Below the pieces are notes generated by a model that saw nothing but the letters and a program-made list of their open reading frames with translations, did no database searches and was not told the origin of the DNA. The translations under genes were made by a program, and so were the position numbers. A DNA stretch of 42,617 bases from Reyranella massiliensis 521 (lineage in GTDB: Bacteria > Pseudomonadota > Alphaproteobacteria > Reyranellales > Reyranellaceae), in the NCBI GenBank assembly GCA_945860205.1, contig CAMARK010000035.1, positions 1-42,617 on the forward strand. Direction: 5' to 3'. This document shows positions 14,820 through 22,418 of the stretch, one piece after another. Position 1 is the first letter of the stretch. The number at the start of each line of letters is the position of its first letter.

Positions 14820-15779
14820 CTAGAGCCTGTGGCCCGGCGGCGCGACATTCCAGCCGCGCCGCAGCTCTTCCAGGTCGCGCTCGATCCAGTCCCAGGCGCT
14901 CCAGTCGGGCGCGAAGACGTCGACGGTCATGTCGCGGCCGCGCGCCCAGGCATGCCAGAACTCGTCGGGATCGAAGCCGCCTTTGGCCGGCGTCGCCACC
15001 TCGTTGAACTTCACGCCGAGATGGCCGTTGAAGATCACCGGCAAGACGTGGCCCGCCATGGGATTGATCGGGTGCATGGCGGCGGTGAAGGTCGAGACCA
15101 GGATCTCGCCGCGATAGGTGGTGTCGTAGCCCGAGATCACGTGCGTGGAATCGTGCGGCGTCGCGAAGCTGGCATTCAGCGCCCCGGGGTCGCCGGGGAA
15201 CGGGTAGCCGTTCTTCTTGTCGAAGTCCCAGATCGCCTTACCGAACGTGTTCTGCGGCAGGCGGCCCAGCGCCTCGTAGCGCGCGACCAGTGCGGGATCG
15301 GCCTTGTCGCCGGCATAAGGCAGGATCCAGACCGCTGGATCGGGCCTGTCGCCCCACGCTTCGCTGACGACGCTCTCGGCGTTGCGCATCGTCATGTCGG
15401 CGATCACCCAGGCCATGTGGCCGGACGCCGCCTCGACCATCTCGGTGAGATAGGCCTCCTCGACATCGAGCGCGCGGGCATATTCCAGCACGCGGGCGAG
15501 CTTGGCCGTGTCGAGGACGCCGTCGACCATCACCATGATGGCGAGATATTTTACCGCTTCTGTCGCCAGACCGCGATCCTTCAGGATCGCCACCAGGTCG
15601 GCAGGCTCCGCTGCCGGCAGTGTGCCGAGGTCGGAGAGCTCGGGCCGGCGCAGCAGATAGTGACCGGCCGCCAGGATGCTCGCCGTATCGGCGTGGCTGA
15701 TCGCGTGCCCGCCGGCCAGCGCCACCTGGCGCATGGCCCCCAGGATGGCGTCGCTCTCGCGATGGCTGACGGCGCGCAT
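14820..15779 (-). CDS. COQ4-like protein with N-terminal TerB-like helical domain
   Basis: A 319-residue protein with two recognisable parts. Residues about 170-285 resemble COQ4, which binds a metal through HDxxH-x11-E and acts in ubiquinone biosynthesis. Here HDSTH is at 209-213 and Glu225 follows after exactly 11 residues. LGRLPQNTFGKA (171-182) and the downstream NGHLGVKFN also fit COQ4. Residues about 10-130 look all-helical, with a segment like TerB (MVDGVLDTAKLARVLEYA, 84-101). Whole-protein identity to COQ4 is low by eye, so this may be a metal-binding relative rather than a ubiquinone enzyme. It follows the thiolase gene by four bases, implying one transcript, and converges with the SDR gene one base from its stop. 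Confidence 0.7.
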   Translation of the reverse strand: MRAVSHRESDAILGAMRQVALAGGHAISHADTASILAAGHYLLRRPELSDLGTLPAAEPADLVAILKDRGLATEAVKYLAIMVMVDGVLDTAKLARVLEYARALDVEEAYLTEMVEAASGHMAWVIADMTMRNAESVVSEAWGDRPDPAVWILPYAGDKADPALVARYEALGRLPQNTFGKAIWDFDKKNGYPFPGDPGALNASFATPHDSTHVISGYDTTYRGEILVSTFTAAMHPINPMAGHVLPVIFNGHLGVKFNEVATPAKGGFDPDEFWHAWARGRDMTVDVFAPDWSAWDWIERDLEELRRGWNVAPPGHRL

Positions 15780-15783
15780 GCGC

Positions 15784-16953
15784 TCAGCGCAACGGTTCGA
15801 GGATGCTCACATAGTTGGCGACGGCGGCGCCGCCCATGTTGAACACGCCGCCGATCTTCGCCTTGGGGAGCTGCATCCCGGCAGGCGCACTGCCCGAAAG
15901 CTGCATCGCCGACATGACATGCATGGAAACGCCTGTCGCGCCGACGGGATGGCCCTTGGCCTTGAGCCCGCCCGAGACATTGACCGGCAGCTTGCCGTCG
16001 CGCTCGACCCAGCCTTCGAGGATCGCGCGCTCGCCTTCGCCCGGGGCGGTGAGGCCCATGGCTTCGTATTCGATCAGCTCGGCCGAGGTGAAGCAGTCGT
16101 GGCTCTCCACGAACGAGAGATCGAGCAGGTCGAGCTTGGCCGAGGCCAGTGCCCGCTTCCAGGCGAGCTGCGGGCCCTCGAACTTGATGATGTCGCGTTT
16201 GCTCATCGGCAGGAAGTCGTTGACGTGCTCGGTGGCGCGGAAGGCGATGGCGTGCTTGAGGCCCAGCGCGGTCTGCACGTCGGCCAACACGACAGCGGCG
16301 GCGCCGTCGGTGACGGGCGAGCAGTCGGTGCGCTTCAAGGGACCCGCCACGAACGGGTTCTTGTCCGAGGGCGTGCGGCAGAACTCGTAGGCGAATTCCT
16401 TCTGGAAGTGCGCATAGGGATTCTTCGAGCCGTTCTTGTGTGCCTTCACCGCGATGCGGGCGAGGGCGTCGGACTTGTCGCCGTAGCGCTGGAAGTAGGC
16501 CGAGGTGATCTTGCCGAAGATGCCGGCGAAGCCCGCCTCGATGTTGGCCTCCTCGGCGACGTAACTCGCCTTGATCAGCACTTCGCCGGCCTGGGCGCTG
16601 TTGAGCTCGGTCATCTTCTCGACGCCGACCACCAGCACGAAGCGCGCCTTTCCGGCCGCCAGCGTGTTCAGCCCCATGTGGATGGCGGCCGAGCCGGTGG
16701 CACAGGCATTCTCGACCCGGGTCGAGGGCTTGAAGCGCAGGTCGGGATGGGCCTGCAGCGCCAGCGAGGAGTGAAACTCCTGGCGCACGAAGCCGCCGTT
16801 CATGTTGCCGACGTAGATCACGTCGACGTCCCTGGGTTCGATGCCGGCGTGGGCGATGGCCTCGGTGGCGGCCTTAACGACCAGCGATTCGCTGGTCTCG
16901 CCATCCAGTTTGCCGAACTTGCCGTGGGACCATCCGACGATGCAGGCCGTCAT
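15784..16953 (-). CDS. SCP2-type thiolase/acetyl-CoA acetyltransferase family protein
   Basis: A 389-residue thiolase of the SCP-x-like subgroup. The nucleophile is Cys84 in VENACATGS. The ESHDCFT motif (His285) and GHPVGATG (His335) complete the active-site region. The C-terminal second cysteine of ordinary thiolases is replaced by FNMGGAAVAN, as usual in SCP2-type members. ATG 16953 is preferred because GGGGAG sits seven bases upstream; a TTG at 16968 would include that ribosome binding site. It would cleave or form a beta-ketoacyl-CoA, possibly in side-chain degradation of a steroid-like or branched acid. It is first in an operon with the COQ4-like gene. Confidence 0.9.
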   Translation of the reverse strand: MTACIVGWSHGKFGKLDGETSESLVVKAATEAIAHAGIEPRDVDVIYVGNMNGGFVRQEFHSSLALQAHPDLRFKPSTRVENACATGSAAIHMGLNTLAAGKARFVLVVGVEKMTELNSAQAGEVLIKASYVAEEANIEAGFAGIFGKITSAYFQRYGDKSDALARIAVKAHKNGSKNPYAHFQKEFAYEFCRTPSDKNPFVAGPLKRTDCSPVTDGAAAVVLADVQTALGLKHAIAFRATEHVNDFLPMSKRDIIKFEGPQLAWKRALASAKLDLLDLSFVESHDCFTSAELIEYEAMGLTAPGEGERAILEGWVERDGKLPVNVSGGLKAKGHPVGATGVSMHVMSAMQLSGSAPAGMQLPKAKIGGVFNMGGAAVANYVSILEPLR

Positions 16954-16993
16954 TGCCAATCTCCCCAATTTCCTGTGAATCTGATTTGCAGTG

Positions 16994-17021
16994 AATTTAG
17001 GGCGTCGCGGGAAGGGCGCAA
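16994..17021 (-). promoter_or_regulatory. Possible promoter of the thiolase operon
   Basis: On the minus strand TTGCGC (17021-17016) and TAAATT (16999-16994) are spaced by 16 bases and lie 41 bases upstream of the thiolase ATG. The match is moderate. The plus-strand gene at 17095 has a weaker TAGGAT -10 candidate near 17059. Confidence 0.35.
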
Positions 17022-17094
17022 GTCCGCCTCAATTCGGCCCCCGGCGTGGCGTCTGCTAGGATAGCACCAATTACCTAGGAGCCCCCGAGGCACC

Positions 17095-17460
17095 ATGTCC
17101 GACCCCGCATCGCCCGAACGCCCCACCTCTGAGCGGCAGCCGCGCTGGCCGCTGATTCTGGGCAGCCTCGTGGGCGGCTTCCTGCTGGTGGCCGTTGGCC
17201 TCGGCCTCGGCTGGTACCTCTTCTATCGCCCGATCGTGAACGTGGCGGTCCAGCTTCCCGCGCCGCCGGCGCCGCCCGCCCCGCCAGGTCCCGATGCCGC
17301 GCAGGTCAAGGCGCTGGAAGACCAGATCGAGAAGCAGAAGACCGCCAACAAGCAGATCGAGGACCAGATCGCGGCCTTGAAGGATCGGTTACGCGCCGAT
17401 GTCTGTACGGCGAAGGATCCGCTCGGCAAGCCGCCCGCTCCGGCCGGTCAGAAGCTCTAG
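17095..17460 (+). CDS. Small membrane-anchored coiled-coil protein
   Basis: A 121-residue protein of unknown function. It has a short cytosolic N-terminus, one transmembrane helix (about 20-44, ILGSLVGGFLLVAVGLGLGW), then a proline-rich stretch (PAPPAPPAPPGP). A charged heptad region follows (about 69-95, KALEDQIEKQKTANKQIEDQ) that should form a coiled coil outside the membrane. One cysteine (in DVCTAKD) lies near the end. It reads towards cyoA, 86 bp ahead, but no evidence ties it to the oxidase. GGAG-like sequence precedes the ATG at low quality. Confidence 0.75.
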   Translation: MSDPASPERPTSERQPRWPLILGSLVGGFLLVAVGLGLGWYLFYRPIVNVAVQLPAPPAPPAPPGPDAAQVKALEDQIEKQKTANKQIEDQIAALKDRLRADVCTAKDPLGKPPAPAGQKL

Positions 17461-17545
17461 TTGCGCGCAAAAGAATCATTGCCCAACACAAGGCGTAGCT
17501 CCACTCTCCCCTGAGTGCTCAAGGATTGAGTATCAGCGGGGGAGC

Positions 17546-18448
17546 GTGACGCAGGCTGTCAACAAATTGCTTCGGCCGGTGATGGTCGCCAGTGCGGCAC
17601 TCCTGGCCGGCGCCTGTGATCTGCGGCATTCCGCTGTCCTCGATCCCAAGGGGCCGATCGCGCTGGCCGAGCGCGACCTGCTGTTCGATGCCTTCTGCGT
17701 GATGATGGTGGTGATCGTCCCGATCATCATCCTGACCCTGGCGTTCGCTTGGCGGTATCGCGCCTCGAACACCAAGGCGGCCTACGCGCCCAAATGGGCG
17801 GAGTCGGTGCGGCTCGACGCCTTCGTCTGGCTGGTGCCGGCGCTGATCGTCGTCGCCGTCGCCGTCCTGGTGTGGCGCAGCACCCACAAGCTCGATCCCT
17901 ACCGGCCAATCGATTCGGCCCTGCCGCCGCTCGACGTGCAGGTGGTGGCGCAGGACTGGAAGTGGCTGTTCATCTATCCCGAGCAGGGCATTGCCGTCGT
18001 CAACCAGCTCGCCTTCCCCAACGGCCGGCCGGTCAGCCTGCGCATTACCTCCGATACGGTGATGAATTCGTTCTACGTGCCGCAGCTCGCGGGCCAGATC
18101 TACGCCATGGCGGGCATGCAGACGCGCCTGCAACTCCTGGCCGACCAGCCGGGCAAGTTCGTCGGCCGCAACAGCATGTACAGCGGCGGCGGCTTCTCCG
18201 ACCAGCATTTCGAGGTCCTTTCGCTCAGCCAGGTGGATTTCGACGCCTGGGTGGCCAAGGCCAAGCAGGCGCCGGCCAAGCTCGATGCGCCGACCTATAC
18301 GGCGCTCACGGCCAAGAGCCGGCTGCATCCCATCACCTATTATTCGGCGATCGAGCCCAAGCTCTTCGATTCGATCATCGCCAAGTACACCCACGCCCAC
18401 CACGCGCCAGCCGCCGGCACTGGGCCGGGCGCCGCGCCGCGGAGATAG
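17546..18448 (+). CDS. cyoA: Cytochrome bo3 ubiquinol oxidase subunit II
   Basis: A 300-residue subunit II. An N-terminal lipoprotein-type signal ends in LLAGAC (Cys24) and is followed by a CyoA-like mature start ([14 protein letters not shown]). Two transmembrane helices follow (about 38-60 and 83-102), then a periplasmic cupredoxin domain with [19 protein letters not shown]. The CuA ligands of cytochrome c oxidases (CxxxC and partners) are absent, which marks a quinol oxidase. GTG 17546 follows GGGGGAG; ATG 17582 is an alternative that would shorten the signal. The gene starts the cyoABCD cluster and lies four bases before cyoB. Confidence 0.92.
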   Translation: MTQAVNKLLRPVMVASAALLAGACDLRHSAVLDPKGPIALAERDLLFDAFCVMMVVIVPIIILTLAFAWRYRASNTKAAYAPKWAESVRLDAFVWLVPALIVVAVAVLVWRSTHKLDPYRPIDSALPPLDVQVVAQDWKWLFIYPEQGIAVVNQLAFPNGRPVSLRITSDTVMNSFYVPQLAGQIYAMAGMQTRLQLLADQPGKFVGRNSMYSGGGFSDQHFEVLSLSQVDFDAWVAKAKQAPAKLDAPTYTALTAKSRLHPITYYSAIEPKLFDSIIAKYTHAHHAPAAGTGPGAAPRR

Positions 18449-18452
18449 ACCG

Positions 18453-20438
18453 ATGTTCGGCAGACTGACGATCGAGGCATTGCCGCTCTATAGCGCCATC
18501 GCGGCGGGCGGGGCGGCGGTCACGGTGGGCGGCGCGCTGCTGGTCGCCATCGTCATCACCTGGCTGGGCGCCTGGCGCTATCTCTGGACCGAGTGGTTCA
18601 CCAGCGTCGATCACAAGCGGATCGGCATCATGTACGTCGTGCTGGCGCTGATCATGCTGCTGCGCGGCTTCGTCGACGCCATCATGATGCGGGCCCAGCA
18701 GGCCATGGCGCTCAATTCCGGCGGCTACCTGCCGCCCGAGCATTTCGACCAGATCTTCAGCTCGCACGGCACCATCATGATCTTCTTCATGGCGATGCCC
18801 TTCATGACCGGGCTGCTCAACATCGCCGTGCCGCTGCAGATCGGCACGCGGGACGTGGCCTTCCCGTTCCTGAATTCGCTGAGCTTCTGGCTGACCGCGG
18901 CCGGTGCCGGCCTCGTCATGGCCTCGCTGGTGATCGGCAAGTTCTCGACCGCGGGCTGGACCGGCTATCCGCCTTATTCCGGCGTCGAGGCCAACCCTGG
19001 CGTCGGCGTCGACTACTGGATCTGGGCGATCCTGATCAGCGGCGTCGGCTCGACGCTAAGCGGCATCAACTTCGTCGTCACCATCCTGAAGCGCCGCGCG
19101 CCGGGCATGACCCTGATGCGCATGACGCCGTTCGTCTGGACGGCGCTCTGCGCCTCGGTGCTGATGGCTTTCGCCTTCCCCGCACTCACGGTAGCCTGCG
19201 GCCTGCTGGCGCTCGACCGGACGCTCGGCATGCACTTCTTCACCAATGCCCACGGCGGCAACATGATGAACTACCCCAACCTGTTCTGGATCTGGGGTCA
19301 TCCTGAAGTCTACATCCTGATCCTGCCGGCCTTCGGCATCTTCTCGGAGGTCGTGTCGACCTTCTCGAGGAAGCGGCTGTTCGGCTACGAATCGCTGGTC
19401 TACGCCACGGCCGCGATCGCCATCCTGTCGTTCACCGTCTGGCTGCACCATTTCTTCACCATGGGCTCCAGCGCCAACGTCAACGCCTTCTTCGGCATCA
19501 CCACCATGATCATCGCCGTGCCGACCGGCGTGAAAGTGTTCAACTGGCTGCTCACCATGTATCGCGGCCGCATCGACTTCCATCCGTCGATGATGTGGAC
19601 GATCGGCTTCATGGTGACCTTCGTCATCGGCGGCATGACCGGCGTGCTGCTGGCCATCCCCTCGGCCGACTTCCTGATGCACAACACGACCTTCCTGGTC
19701 GCTCACTTCCACAACATGATCATCCCCGGCGTGCTGTTCGGCTACCTCGCCGGCTACATGTACTGGTTCCCCAAGGCCTTCGGCTTCGCGCTCGATCGCA
19801 AGTGGGGGCTGGCGTCGTTCTGGTGCTGGATGATCGGCTTTTATCTGGCGTTCATGCCGCTCTACATCCTGGGCTTCAAGGGCATGCCGCGCCGCATGGA
19901 AACCTACAACGACCCGTCCTGGCAGCCCTACCTGATGGTGGCGGCACTGGGCGCGTTCGTCGTCCTGCTCGGCATTGCCGCCATGGTGATGCAGCTCTAC
20001 GTCAGCATCCGTAACGCCAAGAAGACCGTGGATGTCACCGGCGATCCGTTCGACGGCCGCACCCTCGAATGGGCGACCTCCTCGCCGCCGCCGGCCTACA
20101 ATTTCGCCGTGCTGCCCGAGGTCCGCGATCGCGAAGCCTTCCTGGACATGAAGGAGCGCGGCGTCGAGCGGCAGAGGCCGGCCGCCTACGAGGACATCCA
20201 CATGCCCAAGAACTCGATGGTGGGCGTCGCCATGGGCGCCTTCGCCTTCGTGCTGGGCTTCGCCATGATCTGGCACATCTGGTGGCTGGTGGCCGCCAGT
20301 GGGCTGGCCATGTGGGTCGCCATGATCGCGCGCTCTTCCGATGACGATTCCGAGTTCAAGATCTCCGCCGCCGAGGTGAAGCAGATCGAGGACGCGCGCT
20401 TCCGTGCCCTCGAGAGCCAGACGGGACGCCGGACATGA
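18453..20438 (+). CDS. cyoB: Cytochrome bo3 ubiquinol oxidase subunit I
   Basis: A 661-residue catalytic subunit, almost the length of E. coli CyoB. The low-spin heme ligand is His105 (FSSHGTIMI). Binuclear-center motifs are HPEVYIL (histidine-tyrosine pair), WLHHFFT and VAHFHN. The ubiquinol-site residues known from E. coli (Arg71, Asp75, His98, Gln101) have counterparts in RGFVDAIM (Arg71, Asp75) and EHFDQ (His97, Gln100), so ubiquinol is the electron donor. It pumps protons while reducing oxygen. ATG 18453 has GGAGA just upstream; the longer open frame overlaps cyoA and is rejected. Confidence 0.96.
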   Translation: MFGRLTIEALPLYSAIAAGGAAVTVGGALLVAIVITWLGAWRYLWTEWFTSVDHKRIGIMYVVLALIMLLRGFVDAIMMRAQQAMALNSGGYLPPEHFDQIFSSHGTIMIFFMAMPFMTGLLNIAVPLQIGTRDVAFPFLNSLSFWLTAAGAGLVMASLVIGKFSTAGWTGYPPYSGVEANPGVGVDYWIWAILISGVGSTLSGINFVVTILKRRAPGMTLMRMTPFVWTALCASVLMAFAFPALTVACGLLALDRTLGMHFFTNAHGGNMMNYPNLFWIWGHPEVYILILPAFGIFSEVVSTFSRKRLFGYESLVYATAAIAILSFTVWLHHFFTMGSSANVNAFFGITTMIIAVPTGVKVFNWLLTMYRGRIDFHPSMMWTIGFMVTFVIGGMTGVLLAIPSADFLMHNTTFLVAHFHNMIIPGVLFGYLAGYMYWFPKAFGFALDRKWGLASFWCWMIGFYLAFMPLYILGFKGMPRRMETYNDPSWQPYLMVAALGAFVVLLGIAAMVMQLYVSIRNAKKTVDVTGDPFDGRTLEWATSSPPPAYNFAVLPEVRDREAFLDMKERGVERQRPAAYEDIHMPKNSMVGVAMGAFAFVLGFAMIWHIWWLVAASGLAMWVAMIARSSDDDSEFKISAAEVKQIEDARFRALESQTGRRT

Positions 20439-21031
20439 ATACCGCCGTCACGGCCCACGAGAGCGAAGCCGCCGCCACCCACGAGCAGCGGGCCTTCGGC
20501 TTCTGGCTTTACCTGATGGGCGATGCCGTCATCTTCGCCCTGCTGTTCGCGACCTATGTCATCATGGTCAAGAACACGGCCGGCGGCCCCGGCGGCAAGG
20601 ACCTGTTCGACCTCAAGAACGCCGGGATCGAGACCGCGCTGCTGCTGGTCAGCAGCACCACTTTCGGCTTCGCGAGCCTTTGCAGCAGGACCGGCAACCG
20701 CGGTGCGGTGATCGCCTGGCTGCTGATCACCTTCGTGCTGGGTGCGGGCTTCGTGTTCCTGGAAATCCGCGAGTTCGTCGGCATGATCAAGATCGGCGCC
20801 GGTCCCGACCGTAGCGGCTTTCTCTCCGCCTTCTTCACCCTGGTCGGCACCCACGGGCTGCACGTCAGCGTCGGGCTCACCTGGATCCTGATCATGTGCG
20901 GCCAGATCATGATCAAGGGCCTCTCGGTGCCCGTAACCTCGCGCCTGTTCCGCCTCGGCCTGTTCTGGCACTTCCTCGACATCGCCTGGGTCGGCATCTT
21001 CTCGATCGTCTATTTGCCGGGGCTGCTGTGA
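20435..21031 (+). CDS. cyoC: Cytochrome bo3 ubiquinol oxidase subunit III
   Basis: A 198-residue, five-helix subunit III, close to the E. coli length of about 204. Characteristic segments are [20 protein letters not shown] near the start and [14 protein letters not shown] in the second half. The C-terminal [19 protein letters not shown] is the conserved family end. It overlaps cyoB by ATGA and meets cyoD in TGATG, so translation of the three is coupled. Confidence 0.95.
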   Translation: MNTAVTAHESEAAATHEQRAFGFWLYLMGDAVIFALLFATYVIMVKNTAGGPGGKDLFDLKNAGIETALLLVSSTTFGFASLCSRTGNRGAVIAWLLITFVLGAGFVFLEIREFVGMIKIGAGPDRSGFLSAFFTLVGTHGLHVSVGLTWILIMCGQIMIKGLSVPVTSRLFRLGLFWHFLDIAWVGIFSIVYLPGLL

Positions 21032-21339
21032 TGCAAAACCATACCGGACACGATCTCCGCTCCTACCTGATCGGCTTCGTGCTGGCCGTCGTGCTCACGG
21101 CCATTCCTTTCTACGTGGTGATCACCCACGCCCTGCCGCCGCAGCGCGCGCTGATGGTGATCGCGGCCGCCGCCATCCTGCAGGTCCTGGTCCACCTGAA
21201 ATTCTTCCTGCACATCAATTTCACCACGACGCCCAAGGAAAACTTGGCTGCCATCGTCTTCACCGTGGTGCTGATCTTCATCATGGTGGGCGGCAGCTTC
21301 TGGATCATGTTCGACCTGCACTCGCGGATGGCCGTCTGA
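21031..21339 (+). CDS. cyoD: Cytochrome bo3 ubiquinol oxidase subunit IV
   Basis: A 102-residue subunit IV with three transmembrane helices (LIGFVLAVVLTAIPFYVV, ALMVIAAAAILQVLVHLKFF and IVFTVVLIFIMVGGSFWIMF). The HLKFFLHIN segment is the family signature. Start ATG 21031 shares its first base with the cyoC stop. No cyoE (heme O synthase) follows, so heme O must be made by a gene elsewhere. Its stop codon forms the left edge of a nested palindromic element. Confidence 0.93.
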   Translation: MQNHTGHDLRSYLIGFVLAVVLTAIPFYVVITHALPPQRALMVIAAAAILQVLVHLKFFLHINFTTTPKENLAAIVFTVVLIFIMVGGSFWIMFDLHSRMAV

Positions 21340-21485
21340 TACCAGCCGGCAGAAGTCGTGACCGCTTTTCATCTCAAGGGAGCGCGCAACTCCAGTTGGG
21401 CTCAAGCTCATGAGCGCAACTGGAGTTGCGCGCTCCCTTGAGGAGGTACGTTCCACGAAGGGTCAGGACTTCCGACGACTGGTAT
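21339..21485. repeat. 147-bp nested palindromic element after cyoD
   Basis: Outer arms 21339-21363 and 21461-21485 are 25-bp inverted repeats with a few mismatches (ATACCAG...TGACC against GGTCA...CTGGTAT). Inside, 21373-21398 and 21417-21442 are a perfect 26-bp inverted repeat (CTCAAGGGAGCGCGCAACTC core) around an 18-nt loop. The element begins at the last base of the cyoD stop. It has no T-tract and is too long for a simple terminator, so a miniature inverted-repeat element or a REP-like repeat is likely. If transcribed it would form a very stable stem downstream of cyoABCD. Confidence 0.75.
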
Positions 21486-21519
21486 GACTACCGTTTGCTG
21501 GCATTGCCAGCATTTGGGG

Positions 21520-21547
21520 GACCCAATAAAAGTGACCCAATAAAAGT
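21520..21547. repeat. Tandem 14-bp direct repeat before element B
   Basis: GACCCAATAAAAGT occurs twice back to back (21520-21533 and 21534-21547), ending on the first base of the TTGCAA -35 box of element B. It could be a regulator site or a slippage duplication. A 7-bp hairpin (TGCTGGCATTGCCAGCA) lies just upstream, about 21495-21511. Confidence 0.7.
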
Positions 21548-21576
21548 TGCAAGTTCAACAGGTTTGATGCTATATT
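21547..21576 (+). promoter_or_regulatory. Sigma70-type promoter of element B
   Basis: TTGCAA (21547-21552), an 18-base spacer and TATATT (21571-21576). It aligns with the element A promoter over about 30 bases (TTGCA-GTTCA-CAGGTTT-ATGCTAT), including the spacer. Confidence 0.55.
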
Positions 21577-21582
21577 CCTGAT

Positions 21583-21920
21583 ATCGTCGCCACGAGGTGC
21601 ATCTTCGTGCGTGACGCAAACAACCAAGGCGTTCGTGCCACCGGAACTCCCTCCGGCGTGCCCCAAAAGCTCTTCAGAGAGCGCCTGCGCCTGGCATGGT
21701 CCTGACCATGCCCTCGACAACGAACACGAGACCCAAAGAGCAGACAATGCCGACGGCGAACGTCGGCCCTGAGGACCGGTTTGTGACACGACTCTGGACA
21801 GGTTTCTGGACAGAACGCGCTACATTCTGGTGTCCACAAATAATGCGAGAAGGCCGTGAAAACACGGCATCGAACGGTTTTTCAGGTCATGAAAAACCAT
21901 GCGGGATTTGGCCGGGGACG
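21583..21920 (+). ncRNA. Candidate structured RNA, element B (paralogue of element A)
   Basis: No convincing gene fills this part of the cyoD-to-srf gap. Hairpins in order: H1 21586-21615 (about 10 bp with one bulge), H2 21641-21656 (CCGGA/TCCGG) and H3 21669-21682 (GCTCT/AGAGC, loop TCAG). Then H4 21693-21712 (GGCATGG/CCATGCC, loop TCCTGA) and H5 21749-21767 (GCCGACG/CGTCGGC). A conserved stretch follows (about 21795-21843, TGGACA pairing TGTCCA), then hairpins 21853-21868 and 21876-21898. H3 and H4 are ten bases apart in both elements. In H4 all seven base pairs differ from element A but pairing and the hexaloop are kept. The 3' boundary is approximate. Alternatives are a decayed mobile element or a short coding region. 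Confidence 0.45.
21853..21898 (-). terminator. Twin hairpins downstream of the srf-like operon
   Basis: Hairpins 21876-21898 (GGTTTTTC/GAAAAACC, 8 bp, 7-nt loop) and 21853-21868 (GCCGTG/CACGGC, loop AAAA) lie after the last gene of the minus-strand operon. They occupy the same position and have nearly the same geometry as the pair at 7239-7284. They could end the operon transcript, the element B transcript, or both. Confidence 0.45.
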
Positions 21921-21962
21921 CGGGCAGGGAGTTTGCCTGCGTCATCGCCGCCGTGCTCCGCC

Positions 21963-22418
21963 CTAGAAAATGCAGTCCGTGCGCGTGGCCGGCTTTATGG
22001 GATCGGCCGGCATGTCGAGGCGGCAGTGATAGTCGAAGGCGGCCCGGTAGGGTGCTGCGATGCGGGCCTTGGCCTGGATGGGGAGCACGATGCGGGCGCC
22101 GCGCCGGTCGATCTGCTGGCGGCCATAGGCGATGTTGGTGCCGTCGGGGAAATAGGCGGTGAAGATCGAATGGCCCGCCGAGGAGGCGAACTCCACGGCC
22201 AGGACCGCGCCCTCTATGCATTCGAAGCGCGGGCCGCTCTTCAGGACGCCGGTTTCCGTGGTCTTCTCCGACGGCCCGGCGATCGTCCAATGCGTGGTGG
22301 CGGCGGTCTTCCAGCTCTCGGCCTTCAGCGTGCCGCAGCTCAGTTCGCTCTTGGTTTGACCGTAGGCTGGCCCTGCGAAGATCGCGGCGGTCAGCAGCAG
22401 CAAGCCGACACGTCTCAC
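21963..22418 (-). CDS. Small exported cysteine-containing protein, last gene of the srf-like operon
   Basis: A 151-residue protein of unknown function with a clear signal peptide (VGLLLLTAAIFAGPAYG, cleavage near residue 20). The mature part has four cysteines (in ELSCGT, RFECIEG, DYHCRL and TDCIF), which could form two disulfides in the periplasm. GTG 22418 is chosen because it overlaps the preceding Sel1-gene stop as GTGA, a typical translational coupling, and gives the signal peptide exactly. The coupling implies a joint role with the membrane-anchored Sel1 protein and the Srf proteins. No family was recognised. Confidence 0.75.
   Translation of the reverse strand: MRRVGLLLLTAAIFAGPAYGQTKSELSCGTLKAESWKTAATTHWTIAGPSEKTTETGVLKSGPRFECIEGAVLAVEFASSAGHSIFTAYFPDGTNIAYGRQQIDRRGARIVLPIQAKARIAAPYRAAFDYHCRLDMPADPIKPATRTDCIF

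Noticed and set aside
19056..20276. A 406-codon minus-strand open frame inside cyoB
   Set aside because: Composition is extreme in His, Asp and Gly, typical of the antisense of a membrane protein; cyoB is certain.
21696..21962. A plus-strand frame running from element B into the end of the srf-like operon
   Set aside because: It crosses two hairpins and continues antisense to the exported-protein gene, with no recognisable protein features.
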